From an uncultured Campylobacter sp. (GTDB lineage Bacteria; Campylobacterota; Campylobacteria; Campylobacterales; Campylobacteraceae), in assembly GCF_938017705.1 (NCBI RefSeq), contig NZ_CALIIS010000153.1, positions 1 to 10,301 of the forward strand: a DNA stretch of 10,301 nt, read 5' to 3'. Positions 5,318 through 10,301 of the stretch are shown piece by piece; position 1 is the stretch's first letter, and each line of letters opens with the position of its first letter. Under the pieces are notes generated by a model, which saw only the letters and a list, made by a program, of their open reading frames with translations, searched no databases and was not told the origin of the DNA. A program made the translations under genes and the position numbers.

Positions 5318-7399
5318 ATGCAAAATTTTAAAATTTTACATGAGACTAAAACTAGACTACGCATAAAGGTCGCGGGCTTTAAAGGGCTTGATACGAGCGC
5401 ACTACAAAAAGCAGCTGCGAGGCTTGAAGGCGTAACGGAAGCTAGATTTAACGCTAAAATCGGCTCTTTGATCCTTAGGCTTGACGCTGGTGCGAATAAG
5501 GCAGGAATTCTAAAGCAGCTTGCGGCTTTAAATTTAAGCGAGTTAAAATCAATTATCCCCGCTAGCCATAAAAATTTACCGAGCAAAAACGAATTTATCT
5601 TAGCGCTTCTTGCGTTGGGCGGAAATTTAATCTTTCGCACTTCGCCTTTAGCGCGCGCATTTAGCATCGTAGCGTGCGTGCCTATCTTAAAAGTGGGGAT
5701 TAAAGAAAGCTTTCGTCACGGGCTTACTTCAAAGGGCTTAGAGGCTGCTGCTGTTGGGATTTCGCTCGCGCGCGGCGATGTATTTGCTGCAAATAGCACC
5801 AACACTATGCTTGCTCTTGGCGAATACATGGAAGAAAGCACCGTTTATAAAAGCGACGATCTGATCCGCGAGCTCGCCCGCCCGGACATCGCCGAGGCGT
5901 GGGTCGAGATAGATCAAAACGGCAAAAAGACCGAAGTCAAAATCGCAACTTCTAAGCTAAAGGTAGGCGACATCGTGGTCGTGGGCGCAGGCGACGTCAT
6001 AGCCGTGGACGGACACGTCGTAAGCGGCGAAGCGATGATAAATCAAGCCAATATGACGGGCGAATCGGTCGCGGTGAAAAAATCTCGCGGCGATAGCGTG
6101 TTAAGCGGCACTATCGTGGAGGAGGGCAGGATCCGTATCTGGGCGGAAAACGTCGGTGAAAACACCTCCACGCAGCGCATAAAGCACTACATCACGGCAT
6201 CTCTTAACGAGCGCTCCAGCATCGGTATGCATACGACCCACCTAGCTGACAAGCTCGTGCCGGTGACCTTCGGGCTCGCGGGCGTATCCTATCTGATAAA
6301 TCGAAATTTCATGACCGTAGCTTCAGTGCTGCAGGCGGACTACTCGTGCGCGCTTAAGCTGCCTACGCCGGTTGCTTTTAAGTCAAGCATTTCAAAGGCG
6401 GGTAAGAACGGGATTTTGATCAAAGGCGCCAAGGCTCTTGAGTCGCTTGCGAGCGCCGACACCTTCGTATTCGATAAGACGGGCACGCTTACGTACGGCA
6501 ACCTGGAGGTCGCCGAGATCATATCGTTTGACGAGCGCTTCAGCAAAAACGATATTTTAAATTTAACCGCGAGCGCCGAGGAGCATTACTTTCACCCCGT
6601 AGCCGAGGCAATCGTGGATGCGGCTAAAAAACACGGCTTTATCCACAAACACCACGACGAGGTGGAATTCGTCGTCGCTCACGGCGTCAAAACAAGCATC
6701 GAGGGCAAAAAGCTCATCATCGGCTCGCGCCACTTCCTGGAGGATGATGAGATGATCTCGTTTGCGGCGCATGAGCAGACCATCGATCTTGCAATGCAAA
6801 AGGGGCTCGCGCTGCTTTACATCGCATTTGACGGCAGACTTTTGGGGCTCATAGGGCTTAGAGACGAGGTGCGCGCAAACGCTCGCGCCGTCATCGCTAG
6901 ACTCCGCGAGCTGGGTGCAGAGCAGATCGTCATGCTAAGCGGCGACGTAAAATCAAAAGCCCGTGCCGTAGCCAAAAAGCTCGGCGTAGATCGCTATTAT
7001 GGCGAGCTGCTGCCTACGCAAAAGACTGAAATTTTAGAGCAATTAAAAGCCGAGGGGCGGAAGGTGGTCTTCGTGGGCGACGGCATAAACGATGCGCCGA
7101 GCCTGATGAAGGCGGATATCGGCATCAGCATGCTAAACGGCGCCGAGATCGCCAAGGCTTCCGCGCAGATCGGGCTTTTAAAAAACGATATCGAGGGCGT
7201 CGCGCAGGTAAAGGCACTAGCTAACGACACGCTGCGGCTCGTAAATCGAAATTTCAACGCCACCGTGGGGATAAATTCGATCATTTTATTTTTGGCGACC
7301 TTCGGCACGCTAAGTCCCGTAGCTACGGCGCTGCTGCATAATGGCACGACGATAGGACTACTACTGAATTCTATCAAAGGGGTAAAATTTGAGCATTGA
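5318..7399 (+). CDS. P1B-type (P1B-6-like) metal-transporting ATPase, FezB candidate
   Basis: 693 residues with the full P-type ATPase core. An N-terminal HMA2-like domain (about 6-77; TRLRIKV at 12-18, FNAKIGSL at 44-51) lacks CxxC. Short membrane segments cover about 91-172, and the actuator domain has MTGES (246-250). The metal-binding helix reads DYSCALKLPTP, so the usual CPx is SCA (343-345). The phosphorylation site is DKTGT (D386), the HP-type motif of P1B ATPases is FHPVAEA (425-431), the ATP-hinge is GDGINDAP (588-595), and the last helices contain SPVATALLHNGTTIGLLLNS. Histidines cluster in the nucleotide-binding domain (439-455). From memory, SCA is typical of P1B-6 pumps, which include the ferrosome ATPase FezB, so iron is the favoured substrate. 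It overlaps the next gene by 11 bp. Simple metal efflux is the alternative. Confidence 0.93.
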   Translation: MQNFKILHETKTRLRIKVAGFKGLDTSALQKAAARLEGVTEARFNAKIGSLILRLDAGANKAGILKQLAALNLSELKSIIPASHKNLPSKNEFILALLALGGNLIFRTSPLARAFSIVACVPILKVGIKESFRHGLTSKGLEAAAVGISLARGDVFAANSTNTMLALGEYMEESTVYKSDDLIRELARPDIAEAWVEIDQNGKKTEVKIATSKLKVGDIVVVGAGDVIAVDGHVVSGEAMINQANMTGESVAVKKSRGDSVLSGTIVEEGRIRIWAENVGENTSTQRIKHYITASLNERSSIGMHTTHLADKLVPVTFGLAGVSYLINRNFMTVASVLQADYSCALKLPTPVAFKSSISKAGKNGILIKGAKALESLASADTFVFDKTGTLTYGNLEVAEIISFDERFSKNDILNLTASAEEHYFHPVAEAIVDAAKKHGFIHKHHDEVEFVVAHGVKTSIEGKKLIIGSRHFLEDDEMISFAAHEQTIDLAMQKGLALLYIAFDGRLLGLIGLRDEVRANARAVIARLRELGAEQIVMLSGDVKSKARAVAKKLGVDRYYGELLPTQKTEILEQLKAEGRKVVFVGDGINDAPSLMKADIGISMLNGAEIAKASAQIGLLKNDIEGVAQVKALANDTLRLVNRNFNATVGINSIILFLATFGTLSPVATALLHNGTTIGLLLNSIKGVKFEH
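7376..7382 (+). promoter_or_regulatory. Ribosome binding site supporting TTG start at 7389
   Basis: AAAGGGG lies 6 bp before a TTG codon inside the end of the ATPase gene. The first ATG in frame is 24 codons in (7461), inside the first membrane helix, so the TTG start is preferred. Confidence 0.6.
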
Positions 7400-7733
7400 A
7401 GATAAAATTTTGGATCTAAATTTTCAGCGCAAAGCGGCTAAAGTGACGCTGGGAGTGAGTATGGGTATCACGGCTCTAACCGCGCTGAATATGAACTCGC
7501 GCATGTCGCAGCTGCATAAAGTTTCGGGTGCAGTGATGCTGGCAAGCGCGATCTGGCACGCTAGCCTTTACGGCTCGCCGTACAGCGAGTTTTTGCAAAA
7601 TAGAAAAGCAAAGAGCAGGGGCAGAAAGAGATCCGTAGCAAATTTAGCTTTGGAAAATCTGCCGGACGGCAAAAGCGTGTCCGCAAAAAGCGCGCCGGCA
7701 AAAAGAAAGCCTCGCGCACGCAAAAGCGCCTAG
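7389..7733 (+). CDS. Small two-span membrane protein with basic tail
   Basis: 114 residues from a TTG start. Two membrane-type helices, about 17-34 (KVTLGVSMGITALTALNM) and 43-61 (HKVSGAVMLASAIWHASLY), form a helical hairpin with histidines at the start of the second helix and near its end (H43, H57). The remainder (70-114) is basic and probably disordered, ending AKRKPRARKSA, comparable to the basic tail of the 4025 protein. The 11-bp overlap with the ATPase means it is almost certainly translated with it. It is the last gene of the block. Function is unknown; an ATPase partner or a membrane-compartment component is inferred from position. No family is recognised with confidence. Confidence 0.72.
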   Translation: MSIEDKILDLNFQRKAAKVTLGVSMGITALTALNMNSRMSQLHKVSGAVMLASAIWHASLYGSPYSEFLQNRKAKSRGRKRSVANLALENLPDGKSVSAKSAPAKRKPRARKSA

Positions 7734-7891
7734 CGGCATAGTGCGTCGCGGCTTTTGAAAGTGCAAAGATAAAACTCTAAAGCCGCTAAATTTCTTTAGA
7801 CGCAGCCGCCGAATAAAACGTCGTAAGCGGTGAAATTTACGCCGTTTGCGGCTAAATTTACTATTTTATTAATTATTTATCTATTTATCCA

Positions 7892-7897
7892 TACAAT
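7892..7897 (+). promoter_or_regulatory. Promoter -10 box (TACAAT) before the Excalibur gene
   Basis: TACAAT follows a very AT-rich stretch (7861-7890), a periodic T-rich upstream region typical of Campylobacter promoters. An AAGGAAA ribosome binding site (7912-7918) precedes the ATG at 7923. The rest of the gap 7734-7891 shows only AAATTT words and weak hairpins. Confidence 0.45.
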
Positions 7898-7922
7898 TCC
7901 ATCAAAATTTTAAGGAAAGACA

Positions 7923-8259
7923 ATGAAATTAGTTTTATTGTTTTCGGTATTGGCTAGTCTTGCTTTGGGGCTTGATTGCAACGCCAAGACTTATTGCTCA
8001 CAGTTTAGCAGCTGCGAAGAGGCGATGCGGTATTTGCGAGAGTGTGGCAGGGCGCAGGAAGGCGGTACTCAGCACACCGACGGCGACGGCATGCCTGCCG
8101 TGCGAAAAACAGCTTTGCGGTCATAACGGTCATAAATTTAGCGGATTTTCTAGTGCGCGCGATGAAAAGAGCGAAGTTTCAAATTTAAAGGGCGCTGCCG
8201 ACTCATGCGGTGCGGGGAAATTTAATGGTAGCGTTATAGCTATAAAATTTGCTTCATAA
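7923..8259 (+). pseudogene. Secreted Excalibur-type Ca-binding protein, frameshifted
   Basis: The frame from ATG 7923 encodes a signal peptide (MKLVLLFSVLASLALG), then CNAKTYCSQFSSCEEAMRYL and ECG, then TDGDGMP, the start of an Excalibur domain (normally DGDGxPCExxC). It then runs out of register and stops at 8126 after 67 residues. The expected continuation, PCEKQLCGHNGH, is present one frame over and runs to a stop at 8259. The break sits exactly at a tandem TGCC-TGCC (8092-8099); removing one copy restores a 110-residue protein ending in a Ser/Gly-rich region. The intact protein would be exported, with cysteines likely disulfide-bonded and an Asp-rich calcium-binding loop. This could be a true mutation, slippage-based variation or a sequencing error. 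It has its own promoter and no functional link to the neighbours is evident. Confidence 0.7.
8092..8099 (+). repeat. Tandem TGCC duplication causing a frameshift
   Basis: Two adjacent TGCC copies lie between the codons for DGDG and the out-of-frame PCEKQLC. Deleting one copy gives ATG CCG TGC GAA, the normal Excalibur continuation. Confidence 0.65.
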
Positions 8260-8555
8260 GTGCGAAATTTTATCTCGGCGCATCTTTAAATTTATAATAT
8301 AAAGCGCGCCGTGATCTAATGCCGCCGCGCTCGCTAAATTCGCAACGTTCGATTAAATTTTAATTATAAAAGAGCCGGTAAATTTTACATTTAGCGGCTG
8401 TGTCGGTCGCTAGCTACCGAAATTTTAATCTGCAAACGCCTCATAAATCCTTTAAATTTACCCGCCTTTACCTGCCGCAAATTTAAATTTCGCTACAATC
8501 GCTTTTTAAAATTTTGCGCCAAGTACGCGCAAGAAGCTAAATTTAAAGGATCAAG
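8260..8555. other. Non-coding gap between the Excalibur gene and tgt
   Basis: No credible coding frame on either strand. It holds many AAATTT-type words, a weak inverted repeat AGCCG/CGGCT (8373-8377 and 8395-8399), a near-palindrome at 8404-8419 (CGGTCGCTAGCTACCG, one mismatched pair) followed by AAATTTTAA, which might be a weak terminator, and the tgt promoter. Confidence 0.5.
8494..8499 (+). promoter_or_regulatory. Promoter -10 box (TACAAT) for tgt
   Basis: CGCTACAATC is a typical Campylobacterota -10 context. It lies 56 bp before the tgt start, leaving a leader that carries the AAAGGA ribosome binding site at 8545-8550. Confidence 0.5.
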
Positions 8556-9722
8556 ATGGATTTTACGATAGACGCCGCGGACGGCGCGGCGCGCGCCTGC
8601 ACGATCCGTACGGCGCATAGCACGATCCGCACCCCCGTTTTTATGCCGGTCGGCACCGTGGGCGCAGTCAAGGCACTCGATGCGACGGACGTAGAGCGGC
8701 TCCTGGGTGCGCAGATCATCCTTGCCAACACCTATCACATGTATCTGCGCCCGGGCTCGCGGGTGGTGGCGGAGTTCGGCGGGTTGCACGGATTTACGAA
8801 ATTTCCTCGCAGCTTTCTGACTGACAGCGGCGGCTTTCAGGCCTTCAGTCTGCGCGCAAATACCAAAAACGACGAGGGCGGCATAAAATTTAAAAGCCAC
8901 ATCGACGGCAGCATGCATTATTTCACGCCGCGCTCGGTGCTGGATACCCAGTATGAGCTAAACTCCGATATTATGATGATTTTAGACGATTTGGTGGAGC
9001 TGCCGCGCGAGCTTGGCGCATTGAGCTTCGATGATAGATCGCGGCTTAAAAAACGGATCGATCTAAGCGTCGCGCGCACGATAAAATGGGCTCGTGAGGC
9101 GATAGATTATCACAAGGCCATGAAATCTCGCGGTCTGCACGCGCATCAAAATATCTTCGGTATCATCCAGGGCGGCACCGACCCGCAGGCGCGTAAATTT
9201 TGCACCGAAGCGCTGTGCGAGATGAGCTTCGACGGGCTTGCGATCGGAGGACTCAGCGTGGGCGAGAAAAACGAGCTGATGTACGACACGGTAGAAGCCA
9301 TGATGCCATACGTCGATGCGGCGCGACCGCGCTATTTGATGGGGGTCGGCACGCCCGAGGATCTCGTCGAAAACGTCGCTCGCGGCGTGGATATGTTCGA
9401 CTGCGTGATGCCTACACGAAATGCGCGCAACGGCACGCTATTTACGAGCTTCGGCAAGATCAGCATCAAAAACGCGGGTTTTATCAGCGATCACGATCCG
9501 ATCGATCCGCACTGCGACTGCTACACGTGCAAGCGCTTCAGCCGCGGCTACCTAAATCATCTATTTCGAGCGCGCGAGCTTAGCTTTTACCGCCTTGCAA
9601 GCATTCACAATCTGCACTATTACCTGCGCCTTGCCGCGGATATGAGAGAGGCGATCATGCACGGGCGGTTTGCGGAGTTTAGGCGGGAATTCTACGCTGC
9701 ACGAAGCGGGGTGCGAGATTAA
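8556..9722 (+). CDS. tgt: tRNA-guanine transglycosylase (Tgt)
   Basis: 388 residues, close to the bacterial family length. Tgt exchanges guanine-34 in the anticodon of GUN tRNAs (Tyr, His, Asn, Asp) for preQ1, a step in queuosine synthesis in the cytoplasm. The TIM-barrel landmarks are intact: TPVFMPVGT near the start, LANTYHM..RPG (56-67), TDSGGFQ with D90 as the substrate-binding/general-acid aspartate, FGIIQGG (201-207), GGLSVGE (231-237) and the nucleophile D282 in FDCVMPTRNARNG. The zinc site has C320, C322 and C325 (CDCYTC), with H351 at the expected spacing. It appears monocistronic with its own -10 box and is probably ended by the hairpin at 9908-9925. Nothing unusual is seen, and the start is supported by the AAAGGA site. 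Confidence 0.97.
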   Translation: MDFTIDAADGAARACTIRTAHSTIRTPVFMPVGTVGAVKALDATDVERLLGAQIILANTYHMYLRPGSRVVAEFGGLHGFTKFPRSFLTDSGGFQAFSLRANTKNDEGGIKFKSHIDGSMHYFTPRSVLDTQYELNSDIMMILDDLVELPRELGALSFDDRSRLKKRIDLSVARTIKWAREAIDYHKAMKSRGLHAHQNIFGIIQGGTDPQARKFCTEALCEMSFDGLAIGGLSVGEKNELMYDTVEAMMPYVDAARPRYLMGVGTPEDLVENVARGVDMFDCVMPTRNARNGTLFTSFGKISIKNAGFISDHDPIDPHCDCYTCKRFSRGYLNHLFRARELSFYRLASIHNLHYYLRLAADMREAIMHGRFAEFRREFYAARSGVRD

Positions 9723-9907
9723 ATTTCAGCAGGCGAGGGCGTGGAATTTAGCGCGATAGTTAAATTTAGCTGCGGCGGCGAGGTAGAATTTTAATACGGC
9801 GCGCGGACGGCTAAATTTAAACGCGACAAAATTTGGGCAGTGAAATTTTAAGAGCTGCGGAGCTAGGAGCTTATAGCGCGAAATTTAAAATTTTAGTGGA
9901 GTAGGCT

Positions 9908-9925
9908 GAGCCGGTTCGGCTTTTT
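9908..9925 (+). terminator. Intrinsic terminator downstream of tgt
   Basis: AGCCG-GTT-CGGCT forms a 5-bp GC-rich stem with a 3-nt loop, immediately followed by TTTT (five T in a row including the stem end). The orientation suits + strand transcripts, so it probably ends tgt, about 185 bp after the stop codon. Confidence 0.65.
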
Positions 9926-9988
9926 AATGCGAATGCAAAAGAGTAAAATTTTGGCGCTCACGATTAAAATTTATTGAGCCAAATTTTG

Positions 9989-10012
9989 ATTCCGCAGATC
10001 TGCTAGCGGAAT
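9989..10012. repeat. Inverted repeat ATTCCGC-N10-GCGGAAT
   Basis: Seven-base arms are exact reverse complements around a loop containing AGATCT. It lies between convergent genes, so it could help end the minus-strand transcript, but no clear T-run follows on either strand. Confidence 0.45.
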
Positions 10013-10054
10013 AGAAATCTAAATTTAAAGGACTAAATTTCGTTACGCGGCAGC

Positions 10055-10301
10055 TTAAATTTTAGCCTTTTTTATGCGGCGTAAACAGATGAACGAAAAT
10101 ATATAAAACGGCGCGGAGATTGCGAAAATAACGATATGTTTCCACGCCATGGTGTTAAAATCTATACCGGTGCTTTGCGCTATCTGCGCCGGAAGCCCGG
10201 CAAACGCGTCCATAACGCCGATCACAACGATAGCGCAGAGCTCCACGGCAAGCGCGATGAGAAATGGTAAGGAGCCCTTGGTCGTGAAGATGAGATACAA
10301 A
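10055..10301 (-). CDS. Uncharacterised membrane protein, 5' part missing
   Basis: The minus-strand frame is open to the window edge and ends at a TAA at 10055-10057, giving 81 visible residues. The first in-frame codon at the edge is TTG, but the real start probably lies outside. Two hydrophobic helices are visible, LPFLIALAVELCAIVVIGVMDAF and KHIVIFAISAPFYIFSFICL, linked by a loop with FAGLPAQIAQSTGIDF. The C-terminus is short and basic (LRRIKKAKI), suggesting a cytoplasmic end by the positive-inside rule. No family is recognised. The gene converges on tgt. Confidence 0.6.
   Translation of the reverse strand, partial: LYLIFTTKGSLPFLIALAVELCAIVVIGVMDAFAGLPAQIAQSTGIDFNTMAWKHIVIFAISAPFYIFSFICLRRIKKAKI

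Larger units (their letters stand above)
9723..10054. other. Non-coding gap between tgt and a convergent gene
   Basis: 332 bp without a credible gene on either strand. It contains about a dozen AAATTT-type words, often extended to TAAATTTA or AAATTTTA and separated by GC-rich runs, a good intrinsic terminator (9908-9925) and a 7-bp-stem inverted repeat (9989-10012). It separates two converging genes. Confidence 0.6.

Noticed and set aside
3004..7733. Encapsulin or true magnetosome island
   Set aside because: No encapsulin shell protein and no MamA/B/E/K-type genes are visible; only one weak MamC-like layout. A ferrosome-like cluster fits better.
7960..8259. Independent 99-residue gene overlapping the Excalibur gene
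   Set aside because: Its first half is out-of-frame sequence of the signal peptide gene; only the part after 8100 (PCEKQLC onward) is meaningful, as the displaced end of the frameshifted gene.
8493..8918. Minus-strand open frame over the tgt promoter and 5' end
   Set aside because: It lies antisense to the well-supported tgt gene, has arbitrary composition and no family motif; a by-product of GC-rich codons.
9200..9583. 127-residue plus-strand frame inside tgt
   Set aside because: Arg-rich out-of-frame reading of tgt; the tgt frame holds the catalytic and zinc motifs.
1..10301. CRISPR arrays, tRNA or rRNA genes, insertion sequences
   Set aside because: No regularly spaced repeats, cloverleaf, rRNA-like stretch or transposase was seen on either strand.

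Overview
The window looks chromosomal and comes from a Campylobacterota member, most likely a Campylobacter of the moderate-GC oral type (gracilis/showae/rectus-like). Reasons: heavy use of AAATTT-type words in and between genes, tightly packed operons with short AAGGA-type ribosome binding sites, and -10 boxes of the TATAAT/TACAAT kind without clear -35 boxes. The species guess is inference only. GC content is uneven: bases 3361-3420 count 19/60 G+C and 6961-7020 count 35/60.

Layout. Bases 1-2938 (+ strand) hold housekeeping genes. They are the 3' end of mtaB (tRNA methylthiotransferase), an overlapping gene for an FtsH-type membrane AAA+ protein whose zinc-protease signature HEXXH is replaced by YQGAK, and a MogA-type molybdopterin adenylyltransferase.

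Bases 2961-7733 hold the most interesting part: seven co-directional genes that look like one functional unit in two transcription blocks. Block one is a stand-alone HMA2-like protein and a ferritin-like helical protein without the usual histidine ligands. Block two is two YtxH-like single-span proteins flanking a small glycine-rich membrane protein, then a 693-residue P1B-type ATPase with an SCA metal motif and an N-terminal HMA2-like domain lacking CxxC, then a small membrane protein with a basic tail. A P1B-6-like ATPase with small hydrophobic and HMA2-like partners is the arrangement expected for ferrosome (fez) clusters, which build membrane-bounded iron-storage compartments. I propose this as a candidate fez-like locus. 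Candidate operator-like inverted repeats overlap the promoters of both blocks.

Bases 7923-8259 hold a secreted Excalibur-type (DGDGxPCE) protein gene that appears broken by a 4-bp TGCC duplication. Bases 8556-9722 encode Tgt (queuosine tRNA transglycosylase). A 332-bp non-coding stretch with an intrinsic terminator follows, and a partial membrane protein gene on the minus strand runs off the right edge.
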